A stretch of DNA of 64,000 nt. It comes from Dipteris shenzhenensis. Taxonomy: Eukaryota > Polypodiophyta > Polypodiopsida > Gleicheniales. A program made the position numbers and the translations under genes. Location of the stretch: NCBI GenBank assembly GCA_047967505.1, contig CM106541.1; one strand, given 5' to 3'. Shown in pieces: positions 45,692-58,083 of the stretch. The notes under the pieces were generated by a model. It was not told where the DNA came from. It did no database searches and saw only the letters and a list, made by a program, of their open reading frames with translations. Position 1 is the stretch's first letter; each line of letters opens with the position of its first letter.

Positions 45692-45696
45692 ATATT
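45692..45696 (+). repeat. Target-site duplication ATATT, left copy
   Basis: ATATT before 45697 equals ATATT at 51046-51050 after element 3. Confidence 0.9.
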
Positions 45697-46047
45697 TGTG
45701 AAGATAGTGGGAGAGAAGGAAGGAGTCTCACTTGCGGCTTTCTCACATACACAATGGGGGAATACAGACAAAGGTGGAGGCTGAAAATAGTTTTCCTCTT
45801 CTTAGTTGTGAAAGCCAAAAGAACTCTAGTACAAAGAAATAGAAGAACCCTATATGTGGGTCTCAACCAAAATCAGATAGCTAAGGTGGCATACTAACTG
45901 AGCCACGAACTAGAGTACATAAGGATAGCTGTCATCCAGCTATTATTCATGGGCAGTGTATCAACTGCATCTGCAGCTAACAAGTCGGTGACATAAATGC
46001 ACAACGGTCACCCTGGCATATCACGAGTGGAGCTCAATATCTCAACA
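45697..46047 (-). repeat. 3' LTR of element 3
   Basis: Plus strand reads TGTGAAGATAGTGGGAG to ATATCTCAACA, the reverse complement of the family LTR. Confidence 0.92.
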
Positions 46048-46059
46048 CTCCCCCTGGAG

Positions 46060-49000
46060 CTCAATCCCAATTCTTGCACACCAAGCAGGTCTCTAAACTT
46101 GCACAACTTCTCTGTGCCCAATGCCTTCATGAATATGTCAGCTACATGATCCTCTATGCTGACATAAACTAGATCAATAAGACCTAGTAAATCCTTCTCC
46201 CACACATAGTGATAATGCACCTCAATGTGCTTTGTTGTAGCATGATAGACTGGGTCATTTGCCAAGTGTATACTGCTCATGTTGTCACAATAAATGACAA
46301 CTGGCCCATCTGTAGACTGATGCATATCATAAAGTAGCTTATGCAACCAAGCTACCTCACATGCAACCATTGCTGCACCACTGTACTCAGCCTCTATGCT
46401 CGACAAGGCAACTGTAGGCTATTTCTTGCTGCTCCAAGTGACTGCAGCACTCCTAAGAGAGCACATATCCACTGGTAGATACTCTATTAGAAATACTACC
46501 AGCCCAATCAGCATCAGTGTATCCATGCAACTGTATCTGAACCCAAGTCTCATAAAATAGTCCATACTGCAAATGCGGTTTCCTTAGAGCCTGCATAGAG
46601 TGACTTATCAATCCAACAACATAGCTCAAATCTGGCGTGGTAACAGTCATATAAATCAAACTTCCTACTATGTGTCTGTACATAGTAGGGTCTTCTAGAA
46701 GCTCACCTGCATCTACGCTTAGCTTTACATTTTGCTCCAAAGGAACTGAAATAGGCTAATAGCCTGTCATCCCATATTTGGACAACATGTCCAATGCATA
46801 CTGCCTCTGCAAGAGCCGTATCCCACTTGGTGATCTAATCACCTCAATGCCCAAGAAATAACGTAGCTCTCCCAAATCCTTCATCCCAAACTTCTCCTTC
46901 AATAGCATTTTCACATGAAGGATATCTTCATCACTATCACCTGTGATGATCAAAACATCAACATAAATGACAAGCAACATAATACCTTTCTTTGTTTTTC
47001 TCACATAAAGTGAGAAATCTACCTTGGAAATCTGAAAGCCAATAGTGACAAGATACTGTCCTATCTTGTCAGGTGCTTGCTTCAAGCCATACAAGGCTTT
47101 CTTCAACCTATAGACAAACTCAGGATGAACATCATGAACATAACCTGGTGGCTGCTCCATAAAGACCTCTTCTTGCAAATCACCATGGAAGGAGGCATTC
47201 TTTACATCCATCTGATGTAAAGACCATCCCTTTGATGTAGCCATAGCAATGACTGCTCTTACAGTTGCCATCCTTGTAATCGGACTGAATATTTCTTCAT
47301 AATCAATGCCATATGTCTGTGCATACCCCTTGACAACTAATCTTGCCTAGTATTTGTTCACAGAACCATCTACATTGTGCTTCACCTTATAAACCCACTT
47401 ACAGCCAATTGCATTCTTGTCTTTCGGCAAAGGCACCAATTCCCATGTAGCATTTGCTTCCAAGGCATCCATTTCTTCATCCATGGCTTTCTTCCATTTT
47501 TCTTTTCCCATAACTTGCTCAAAAGAAGTGGGTTCTGGTTCCTGTATCACTTTGACCATATAGGCATAGTGAATGGCTATAAATCCATCATATTTCAGCC
47601 TATTCACAAGATACCTAGCTCTAGTAGACCTGCACAAAATAGCTCACTTCCAGGTGCTCCCAAAACATCCCTGGTCTTCCTTACTCCAGGTGTAACAATA
47701 GAAGGAATACCCAACTCATCATGAATGCTATGTTCTGAGCCATTGGATTCACCATCCACATAAGAGTGACCTGCATTCACATCAAACATGGGCTGATCTA
47801 CCTTCTCTTTTCCTTTTTGTGATACCTGCATATGACTATCTGCATTGCCTTGAGGAGATTCTCCTAATCTCAATCTGCCTGTCCATGGTGAAGTATGTGA
47901 GCCACTACTAGAGGACACTGCACATCCACTAATATTTTGTGATTGCTGCTGTGAATTATGTGCAGCATTACCATTTTGTGCATCTACATCATCAATCACA
48001 TTTGCTGGTTTATACCAGTTGCTCATCTCATCAAAAACAACATCTCTGCTCACTGTAAACTTACAAGTAGAAGGGTTATAGCATCTATACCCTTTTTGCT
48101 ACAGAGAATAACCAATAAAGATGCACTTCTTAGCTTTTGGATCCAACTTGGACCTCAACCGAAAATTTTCAAATGAGAAATATCTAGTTTCCTACCAGTA
48201 TACATCTCCTTTGGCGTCATGCCATGTATTGCTGCAGTGGGAGTGCTATTCATTTGTAAACTACTGTAGCAATTGCTTCAACCCAATAATAATCTGGTAG
48301 GTCTTTTTCATTTAGCATGGCACGAGATACCTGTCCAATATGCCTGTTTTTCCTTTCTACAAGTCCATTATGCTGTGGGGTATGACTGCATGAATATTGC
48401 TGCTTTATGCCATGCTCCTGCAGGAACCTTGCAAACTCATTTGAGAGGTACTCTCCCCCTCCATCTGAGCTTAGGCATTTTATTTGTAGGCCTGTTTCTT
48501 TTTCAACCATAGCTTTAAAAGCTTTGAAATGCCCAAACACTTCACTTTTATTTTTCATAAAATACACCCAAACTTTTCTACTGTAGTCATCAATAAAAGT
48601 GACAAAATAATGATAGCCTCCAATAGATGCAGCTTTAGTAGTCCATACATCAGAGTGGATTAATTCCAATGGCTTCTTACTCTCTTGAACATGTCTAGGA
48701 AATGGTTTCCTTGCTTGTTTTCCAAATTGACAGGCCTCACATACCTTATGCATTTTTGCAACCTTGAATTTAGGCAATCCTACAATAATATTTTGGGCCT
48801 ACATTGATTTAAATTACTGTACATTGACATGACCAATGTGTTTATGCCAGATATTAATATCTGCAACTACACCGGTCCTATGTGCAAACATTGGTGCACT
48901 CAATTCAGGCATGTCTACATCCAACGTAAACATCCTGCCCTTCTTCTTTCCTTTTGCTATCAAGTGACCGTTATTTTTCATATCCTCAACAAAGCATCCA

Positions 49001-50243
49001 TGAGGAGTAAATCTGACTTGCAAGCCCTCCTCAACCATTTGACCAACAGAAACTAGGTTCTTGGTGATATTCGGGACATGAAATACATCAGACAGGTATT
49101 TCTTTTTCCCATCGTGCATAGATAAAGGAATTTTACCAATCTGCACTATAGGATGTGCAGTATTCACCAGTCTCTACAAATCCTGGTCTTTCCATTTTCC
49201 TTGCATCTCCTGCATCCATTCTGCATGACCTGTCATGTGGTTTGACGCACCTGAGTCAACATACCATGCATCATTGCTTTCTTTTGCACTTGTCACAGAA
49301 TAGGTCATGTGCTGCACCATAAACAGATGCTCATTTCTGTCATCACCCTATCTACTAGAAGGTGCATAATTCCCTTGCTGCAATTTTCCATTCATGATAT
49401 CATTCTACTTTTTATCGCAGATTCTTTAGCCATATGACCCATTTTACCACAGTAGTAGCATTGAACATTGCTGTTTGCATTTTGGCCTCTCTGCCATCCA
49501 CCAGGACCTCTTTGGCTCCCCTTACCTCTTGAGTTACCATGTCCTCCTCCATAGGACTGGTTTTCTTGAGTTTGCTGCATATTTTGATTTCTACCACGGC
49601 CTCCAGATCGGCCTGCTCTACCTCTGCCTCTACCTCTTCTAGCATTTGAGTAGAAGACATCTTCTTTTGAAGTTCCTGCTGAAGAAGATGCACCACCATT
49701 TCTCTGCTCTTCAGAAATTAGAAGAGCAAACAACTCCTCAAAATCAAGAAATTTTTCAAGGTCATTCAAGGTCACAAAAACTAAATCATCATCTTCCACT
49801 GGCGACCCAATGGAAGCAAGTGCATCTGCAATTTTCTTCACCTTCATGTGGTAGTCATTGATGCTCATATTTTCTCTCTGCAAATTGTGCAGCTCCCGCT
49901 GGAGCTGCATTTCCCTAGCTTGTGTATTTGTGCTATACATTTTTGCCAAAGTATCCCATGCCTCCTTTGGCATACTTGCATCCTGAATATGCACAATCAT
50001 AGAATCTAAAATACTAATAGACAGCTAGTACATAACTTTTCTGGCTCTCTCATGCCATCCTTTAAATGCTTGCATTTCCTGTTGATTGGGAACATTAGGA
50101 AGAACTAGTTCTTCTTCATTTCCTATAGTGAACTCCCAATAGCCTTTTCCCATAAGGAAATTTGCCATTCTAAACTTCCATGCTTGGAAGTTATTCTTGT
50201 CAAGCTTTTCAATGACAACCTGTGAAAGAGAATCAAACGCCAT
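46060..50243 (-). pseudogene. Gag-pol of copia element 3
   Basis: Minus strand. Gag begins at 50243 (MAFDSLSQVVIEKLDKNNFQ) and has TAG near 50025 in place of a Trp codon, a short internal deletion (LNDLEKFLDFEEL) and a knuckle QCYYCGKMGHMAKES missing its last Cys because of a small indel. Protease WYVDSGAS lies near 49250. Integrase (48777-48250) holds ELIHSDVWTTKAASIGGYHY, SSDGGGEY and NGLVERKNRHIGQ. Reverse transcriptase (47637-46756) holds [17 protein letters not shown] and YVDV in place of YVDD, so a catalytic Asp is lost. RNase H (46740-46060) holds YTDADWAGS, SSIEAEYSGAA and KHIEVHYHYV. Separate open segments (50258-50025, 50000-49392, 49167-48814, 48777-48250, 48053-47604, 47637-47347, 47271-46756, 46740-46453, 46406-46008) mark the stops and frameshifts. 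Confidence 0.92.
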
Positions 50244-50696
50244 TACAAAACACTGCAAAATATTCTATCACTATAAAAAACACAGCTTCCACCTCACAAG
50301 GGCAAATCTGCAAAACTGATGAAAGTGGTATTTGACCACACAGTCACTTCCTAGTGATGATTTTGCATGAACAAGCAATAAGGATGATTTTGTAACTCCC
50401 AATATCCAGTGCTTACGGAGAACTTCCGCCTCCAAAACAGGCCCCGAAATGGCCTCGAATCAGAGAAATAAAGTCACCAAGGCCTAGCCCTCTCCCGCAG
50501 CATATACTGCCCTCTCGCCACACTACAAAGGATGTCTCAATCTGGGACAATGCACTCTTGCACTTTCCAGCTGTGCTACCTACAGAGATTTGCTCCCAAA
50601 CTTGAAGAAGGAAAGCAACACTGGTCCTGTTACTAGGACACCGTGAACTTGGTTTGCTTTCTTGAGCTGGTTACCATGAACCAGGACCTGATACCA

Positions 50697-51045
50697 TGTG
50701 AAGATAGTGGGAGAGAAGGAAGGAGTCTCACTTGTGGCTTTCTCACATACACAATGGGGAATACACACAAAGGTGGAGGCTGAAAATAGTTTTCCTCTTC
50801 TTAGTTGTGAAAGCCAAAAGAACTCTAGTACAAAGAAATAGAAGAACCCTATATGTGGGTCTCAACCAAACTCATCTAACTAAGGTGGCACACTAACTGA
50901 GCCATGAACTAGAGTACATAAGGATAGCTATCATCTAGCTATTATTCATGGGCAGTGTACCAACCACATCTGTAGCTAACAAGTCGGTACATAAATGCAT
51001 AACGATCACCCTGGCATATCATGAGTGGAGCTCGATATCTCAATA
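50697..51045 (-). repeat. 5' LTR of element 3
   Basis: Plus strand begins TGTGAAGATAGTGGG and ends GATATCTCAATA; 349 bp. Confidence 0.92.
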
Positions 51046-51050
51046 ATATT
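51046..51050 (+). repeat. Target-site duplication ATATT, right copy
   Basis: Exact match of 45692-45696. It is followed at once by TGGATCAGAGCTTCG, which resembles a primer binding site missing one base. Confidence 0.9.
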
Positions 51051-52820
51051 TGGATCAGAGCTTCGCATAGTTGCAAAATCCTTCCATGGTCATCTGCATT
51101 ACAGAGACATATAGGTAGGGTCACCACCTCAATCAATGCTTACTAGAAAATAGGTCCACCAAAAAGCCTCATGCTTCAAAAAGGGAGTCCTCCACTAAGG
51201 TTAGAGACCTACAACCACATCTGTAGTAGTAGGCACTTGATTCAGATCTAGGTGGTTGTAACCATCTCTAGTGACCTTGAGAATTTCTTGCCACCACTTC
51301 CAAAAACTCCATTGAATTGACTCTGTCAGTGCACACACCCCATCATTTCTTCATGGCTCAGTTGGAAAATCTAGAGCTGACCCTTCCACCTATTGATGTT
51401 CAACACATCATCGATGACCCCAAATGATGTGATGGCCGATACCAAGTGTTGTGGTTGGGTGGGGGCTCCTAAGGTTGCTCCTCTTTCTCATGTGGCTTTT
51501 CACTAACCTCTTCAATATCTTCCTATTGATAGGAACCCTCAACATCTGAGAAGAGCATGGGCTTTAGGATTTTGTACCAAGTGGTAGTGCCCATGTCTTC
51601 TAGAACCTCGAGACCAAGAGGCTGTTGTTACATGTTTGCGTTGGGTAGTGTGGTGGTGTGCTCAGAAGTGGAAGGTTGAGATGCATCAGTGGTGACATAG
51701 GAGGAAGTGTGGCCTTATTGGGGTGTAGTGTTGTGATTACATCAAACTAGCTAATTCCTATTTGAATCATATTCTGAATGGTCTCATGGCCATTACGGTG
51801 GGGTGGTATTATTGGATATTATGCTGGTGGGGTGGTACTATTGGCTATTTTGTGAAAAAAGGGTGGTATGTGAGTGTCAAAATGTTGGCATCATCTTGGG
51901 GGACAATGTCTTCATGAGAATAGGATACAATAATGATAGGATGTGTCCAAGTGAGAAGCAGAGAGTGGATGTGTAAAATTAATGTTATGATGTGTGGTGG
52001 CAATGGTGGAAATAGTGTGGAGGTAGAAGTTGAAGGTGTCTTCAACCATGTGGATGGACAAAGCAAGTGGGTGGAGCATGCAGAGGCATACATCAGTCTC
52101 TCTTGGAGGTTGTTAGTGTCTTGTTGTGAGGAAGAGATGGAATTTGTGTAGCTTGCAGTTGCTATTCCTATAGATGAATGTTATGTTATTGTGTTTGCTA
52201 TAGGGGTGCATGGAGCTACTCTATTTGGTGGGCCTATTATGCCACTTGAATTTCTAGAGCCAGCTTTTGTTCTTGGAACTTCTCGTGTTGTTTGCTGATC
52301 CAATGTGGCCTTGCGTTGGAGGGCATCATAGTCTACCTCAAGGGAATCAAACCATTAGCACTCTGTGATGACAAGGGCTTCTTCCATTTGTTATAGCTTG
52401 GGCTCGATCTCCTTACCATTGGAAGGCATCATAGTCTGCCTAAAGGGAATCAACCCATGAGTGCTCTATGATGAGGGCTTCTTTCATTTATTATAGCTTA
52501 GCCTAGATCTCCTTACCGATCTCTATTGCCCTTAGGCCACTAGCCTCTATGACCAATCGGTTGGCCCATTCCTTCTCTACTATGGCCTCTACCTTTTGGA
52601 GTTGCCACTAGTAGAATTCACTTTGCAGCTGAGCACTATCTGCAATAATTGATTGATGGATAGTGTAATCCTATTCTGTGCCAGTATATTTTGCCTTGTT
52701 TGCACCATGGCTATCAAGGCCTCCATAAAGAACTATTTGTTTTGTGGGATTCTTATATCCTCTCTTATTAATTTGGCATAATTCTAGGCTGGATAGGTAC
52801 AAAGTTCCATTATCACAATG
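51051..52820. other. Degenerate DNA with a 103-bp tandem duplication
   Basis: No gene recognised. A duplicated segment starts GCATCATAGTCT at 52323 and again at 52426 (offset 103), with both halves diverged. On the minus strand around 52200-52450, short helical-looking stretches can be read (QMEEALVITEC, YDALQRKATLDQQTTRE), which may be remnants of a coiled-coil coding region, but stops are frequent. Confidence 0.45.
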
Positions 52821-53173
52821 TGTTGAGATATTGAGCACCACTTGTCATATGCCAAGGTGATCGTTGTGCATTTATGTCATCGACTTGTTAGCTGCAGATG
52901 TGGTTGGTACACCGCCCATGAATAATAGCTAGATGACAGCTATCTTTATGTATTCTAGTTAGTGTCTCAGTTACTATGCCACCTTAGTTAGCTGAGTTTG
53001 GTTTGAGAGACACATATAGGGTTCACCTATTCTTTTGTACTTAGAGTTCTTTTGGCTTTCACAACTAAGAAGAGGAAAACTGTTTTTAGCCTCCACCTTT
53101 GTGTATATTCCCCCATTGTGTATGTGAGAAAGCCGCAAGCGAGACTCCTTCCTTCTCTCCCACTCTCTTCTCA
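52821..53173 (+). repeat. 5' LTR of element 4
   Basis: Begins TGTTGAGATATTGAGC and ends CTCTCTTCTCA, slightly diverged from the other family LTRs. Confidence 0.92.
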
Positions 53174-53185
53174 TGGTATCAGAGC
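53174..53185 (+). other. Primer binding site of element 4
   Basis: TGGTATCAGAGC directly after the LTR. Confidence 0.88.
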
Positions 53186-53712
53186 TCGGTTTGTGGTAAG
53201 GAGCTCAAGAAAGCTAACCAAGTTTGCAGTGTCCTAGTAAGAGGATCAGTGTTGCTTTCCTTTTTTTTTGAGTTTGGGAGCAAATCTCTGCAGGTAGCAC
53301 AACTGGAAAGTGCAAGAGTGCATTGTCTCAAATTGGGATGCCCTTCGCGGTGTGGCGAGAGGGTAGTATATGCTACGGGAGGTTCATATCGGTGTTGAGG
53401 CCATTTCAGGGCCATTTTCTTGATTTGAGGCCATTTCGAGGCCCGTTTTGGTGGTGGAAGTTTTTCGCAAGCACTCAGGAAAGTGCCCTGCTTTTTCTGT
53501 GCGACCACTGTTTTGTAGGTCGGTGAAAAGTTATCACAGAAATTACATTGTATGCCTATGCGCAGAGATATTGCGAGTGACAAAATCATTCTTATTGCCT
53601 GTTGATGCATAATCGTCACTAGGAAGTGATTGTGTGGTCAAATACCACTCTCCTTAGTTTTGCACATTTGCCCTTGTGAGACAGAAGTTGTAATATTTTG
53701 CAGTGTTCTGTA

Positions 53713-56700
53713 ATGCTGTCTGATGCTCTTTCATAGATTGTCACTGAAAAGCTTGACAAGAACAACTTCCAAGCATGGAAATTTAGAATGACGAATTTCC
53801 TTAAGGGAAAAGGCTATTGAAAGTTCATAACTGGAGCTGAACAAGAACCAGTTATTCCTAATGTTCCCAATGAACAGGAGTTGCAGGCATTTAAAGGCTG
53901 GCATGAGAGAGCCATAAAAGTTATGTACAGGATGTCTATCAGTATTTTAGATTCTATGATTGTGCATATTCAGCATGCAAGCATGCCAAAGGAGGCGTGG
54001 GATACTTTGAGAAAAATGTATAGCACAAATACACAAGCCAAGAAAATACAGCTGAAGCAGAAGTTGCATAATGTGTAGAGAGAAAATATGAGCATCAATG
54101 ACTACCACATGAAAGTGAAGAAGATTGCAGATGCACTTACTTCTATTGGGTTGCCAGTGGAAGATGATGATTTAGTTTCTGTGACCTTGAATGGATTATG
54201 CACAATTCCAAAAATCTATTGCCACAGTCTGTGAGAATTTTTGTGATTTTGAGGAGTTGATTGCTCTTCTAATTTCTGAAGAGCAGAGAAATGGTGGTGC
54301 ATCTTCTTTAGGAGGAACTTCAAAAGAAGCTGTCTTCTACTCAAATGCTGGAAGAGGTAGAGGCAGAGGTAGAGTAGGCCGATTTGGAGGCCATGGCAGA
54401 AATTAGAATATGCAACAAATTCAAGAAAACCAGTCCTATGGAGGAGGACGTGGTAACTTTAGAGGAAAGGGGAGCCAAAGAGGTCATGGTGAATGGCACA
54501 GAGGCCAAAATGCAAACAACAATGTTGAATGCTACTACTGTGGTAAAATGGGTCATATGGTTAAAGACTGCTATAAAAAGTAGAATGACATCATGACTGG
54601 AAAATTGCAGCAAGGCAATTATGCATCCTCTAGTAGATAGGGTGATGATAGAAATGAGCATCTGTTTATGGTGCAGCACATGACCAATTCTGTGAGAAGT
54701 GCAGAAGAAAGAAATGATGTGTGGTATGTTGACTCAGGTGCATCAAACCACATGACAGGTCATGCAGAATGGATGAAGGATGCAAGGAAAATGGAAAGAC
54801 TAGGATTTGTGGAGACTAGAGACGATACTACACATCCTATTGTGCAGATTGGTAAAATTCCTTTGTCTATGCAGGATGGAAAAAAGAAATACCCGTCTAA
54901 TGTATTTCATGTCCCGAATATCACCAAGAACGTGGTTTTGTTGGTCAAATGGTTGAGTAGGGTTTGCAGGTTAGATTTAATCCTCATGGATGCTTTGTTG
55001 AGGATATGAAAAATAAAGGTCGCTTGATATCAAAAGCAAAGAAGAAGGGCAGGATATTTACATTGGATGCGGACATGAGTGCAGCAATGTTTGCACATGG
55101 GACCAGTGTAGTTGTAAATATTAATATATGGCATAAATGCATTGGTCATGTTAATGTACAATGACTTAAATTAATGCAAGCCCAAAATATTATTGTAGGA
55201 TTGCCTAAGTTCAAGGTTGCAGAAATGCATAAGGTATGTGAAGCCTATCAATTTGGAAAACAGGCAAGGAAACCATTTCCTAGACATGTTCAAGAGAGTA
55301 AGAGGTCATTGGAATTAATCCATTCTAATGTGTGGACTACTAAAGTTGCATCTATTGGAGGTTGTCATTATTTTGTCACTTTCATTGATGACTACAGTAG
55401 AAAAGTTTGGGTGTATTTTATGAAAAAGAAAAGTGAAGTGTTTGGGAATTTCAAAGCTTTTAAAGCTATGGTTGAAAAAGAAACATGCCTGCAAATAAAA
55501 TGCCTAAGGTCAAATGGAGGGGGAGAGCACCTCTCAAATGAGATTGCAAGTTTCTTGTAGGAGCATGGCATAAAGTGGCAATATTCATGTAGTCATACCC
55601 CATAGGAAAATGGACTTGTAGAAAGGAAAAACAGGCATATTGGAGAGGTATCTTGTGCCATGCTTAACGAAAAAGATCTTCCAGATTATTATTGGGTTGG
55701 GCCAGTTGCTAGAGTAGTCTACATAATGAACAAGACTCCCACTGCAGCAATACATGGCATGATGCCAGAGGAGAGGTATACTAGTAGGAAACCATATATT
55801 TCTCATTTGAAAGTTTTTGGTTGCATTACCTATGTTCATGTGCCAGATGAGTTGAGATCCAAGTTGGATCCAAAAGCTAAGAAGTGCATCATTATTGGTT
55901 ATTCTCTGTAGCAGAAAGGGTATATATGCTATAACCCTTCTACTTGTAAGTTTACAGTGAGAAGAGATGTTGTTTTTGATGAGATGAGAAGCTGGTATAA
56001 ACCAGTAAATGTGATTGATGATGTAGATGCACAAAATGGTAATGCTGCACAGAATTCACAACAGCAATCACAAAATATTAGTGGACCTATCGTGTCCTCT
56101 ACCAGTTCACCATGGACAGCAGGCAGATTGAGATCAGGATGATCTCCTCAAAGCAATGCAGATAGTGGTATGCAAGTATCACGAAAAGAAAAAGAGAAAG
56201 TAGATTAGCCCATGGTTGATGTGAATGCATGTCACTCGTGTTGATGGTGAATCCAGTGGTTCAAAACAGAGCCTTGATGATGAGTTGGGTATTCCTTTTG
56301 TTGTTACACCTAGAGTAAGGAAGACAAGGGATGTTTTGAGAACACCTGATAGTGAGCGTATTTTGTGCAAGTCTACCAGAACTAGGTATCTTGTGGATAG
56401 GCTGAGATATGATGGATTTAGCCACTTCTTTTGAGCAAGCCATGGGAAAAGAAAAATGGGAGAAAGCCATGGATGAAGAAATGGATGCCTTGGAAGCAAA
56501 TGCTACATGGGAATTGGTGCCTTTGCCTAAAGACAAGAATGCAATTAGCTGCAAGTGGGTTTATAAGGTGAAGCACAATGCAAATGGTTCTATGAACAGA
56601 TACAAGGCAAGATTAGTTGTCAAGGGGTATGCACAGACATATGGCATTGATTATGAAGAAACATTCAGTACTATTGCAAGGATGGCAACTATAAGAGTAG

Positions 56701-57950
56701 TCATTGCTATGGCTGTATCAAAGGGATGGTCTTTACATCAGATGGATGTAAAGAATGCTTTCTTGCATGGTGATTTGCAAGGAGTTTGCAAGAAGAGGTC
56801 TATATGGAGCAGCCACTAGGTTATGTTCATGTTGTTCATCCTGAGTTTGTTTGTAGGTTGAAGAAAGCCTTGTATGGCTTGAAGCAAGCACCCAGAGCAT
56901 GGTCTGACAAGATAGGATATATTTTGTCACTATTGGCTTTCAAATTTCCAAGGTAGATTTCTCACTTTATGTGAGAAAAATAGAGAAAGGCATTATGCTG
57001 CTTGTCATTTATGTTGAAAATTCAATCATCACAGGTGATAGTGATGAAGATATCCTTCATGTGAAAATGCTATTGAAGCAGAAGTTTGAGATGAAGGATT
57101 TGGAAGAGCTGCGTTACTTCTTGGGCATTGAGGTGATTAGATCCACAAGTGGGATATGGCTCTTGCAGAGGCAATATGGGTTGGACATGTTGTCCAAATA
57201 TGGGATGACATGTTGTAAGCCTATTTCAGTTCCTTGGAAGTAGAATGTGAAGTTGAGCACAGATGCAAGTGAGCTTCTGGAAGACCCTACTATGTACAGA
57301 CGCATAGTAGGAAGTTTGATTTATATGACTATTACCAAGCTAGATTTGAGCTATGATGTTGGGTTGGTAAGTCAGTTTACGCAGGCTCCAAGGAAACTGC
57401 ATTTGGATGCGGCTAGACGCATACTAAGGTATGTGAAGTCCACATTGCAATATGGACTATTTTGTGAGATTGGGGTTCATATACAGTTGCATGGATACAC
57501 TAATGCTGATTGGGCTGGTAGTATTTCTGATAGATGATCTACAAGTGAATATATGTTCTCTTTTGGGAGTGCTGCAGTCACTTGGAGTAGCAAGAAATAG
57601 CCTATAGTTGCCTTATCGAGCACAGAGGCTAAGTACAGGGGTGCAACAATGGTTGCATGTGAGGTAGCTTGGTTGCATAAGCTACTTTATGATATGCATC
57701 AGTCTACAGATAGGCCAGTTGTCATTTATTGTGATGACATGAGCAGTATACACATGGCAAATAACCCAGTCTATCATGCTAGAACAAAGCACATTGAGGT
57801 GCATTATCACTATGTGCAAGAGAAGGTTCTAGTAGGTTTTATTGATCTAGTTTATGTCAGCACAGAGGATTAGGTAGATGACATATTCACGAAGGTATTG
57901 GGTGCAGAGAAGCTATGCAAGTTCAGAGACCTACTTGGTGTGCAAGAATT
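53713..57950 (+). pseudogene. Gag-pol of copia element 4
   Basis: ATG 53713 opens MLSDALS, then TAG at 53734 (CAG in relatives) and TGA soon after, at the Trp of GYWEF. The zinc knuckle ECYYCGKMGHMVKDC near 54525-54570 is the only intact CCHC among the four copies. A TAG at 54581 follows it. Protease WYVDSGASNHMTGH lies near 54720. Integrase (55300-55990) has HSNV for HSDV and NGLVERKNRHIGE. In reverse transcriptase the 56409-56819 frame ends at an 11-bp direct duplication (TTTGCAAGGAG) near 56780, and the active site reads YVEN. RNase H (57480-57870) keeps NADWAGSISDR and KHIEVHYHYVQ, with several stops. It is the most mutated of the full-length copies. Confidence 0.9.
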
Positions 57951-57971
57951 GGGATTGAGCTTGAGGGGGAG

Positions 57972-58083
57972 TGTTGAGATATCAAGCTCCACTTGTGATA
58001 TGCCAAGGACTGTTGTGCATTTATGTCACTTACTTGTTAGTAGATGCGGTTGGTACACCACCCATGAATAATAGCTAGATGAC
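57972..58083 (+). repeat. Truncated 3' LTR of element 4
   Basis: First ~112 bp of the family LTR (TGTTGAGATATCAAGC to AGCTAGATGAC), with small internal losses compared with the 5' LTR. Confidence 0.88.

Larger units (their letters stand above)
45697..51045 (-). mobile_element. Copia element 3, complete ends, minus strand
   Basis: A 5.35-kb member of the same family as elements 1, 2 and 4, in reverse orientation. The 3' LTR is 45697-46047 (351 bp) and the 5' LTR is 50697-51045 (349 bp). The primer site adjoins the 5' LTR (reverse complement CTGATACCA at 50688-50696) and the purine tract adjoins the 3' LTR (CTCCCCCT at 46048). The target duplication ATATT is perfect. The 5' LTR terminal TGTTG has become TATTG. 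Coding content is complete in order but broken. Confidence 0.94.
52821..58083 (+). mobile_element. Copia element 4, truncated 3' LTR
   Basis: Same family. The 5' LTR is 52821-53173 (353 bp), the primer site TGGTATCAGAGC is 53174-53185, and the gag-pol region, purine tract (CTTGAGGGGGAG) and only the first 112 bp of the 3' LTR (57972-58083) follow. The LTR homology ends at AGCTAGATGAC and unrelated sequence follows, so the 3' end and any right target copy have been lost. Confidence 0.92.
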
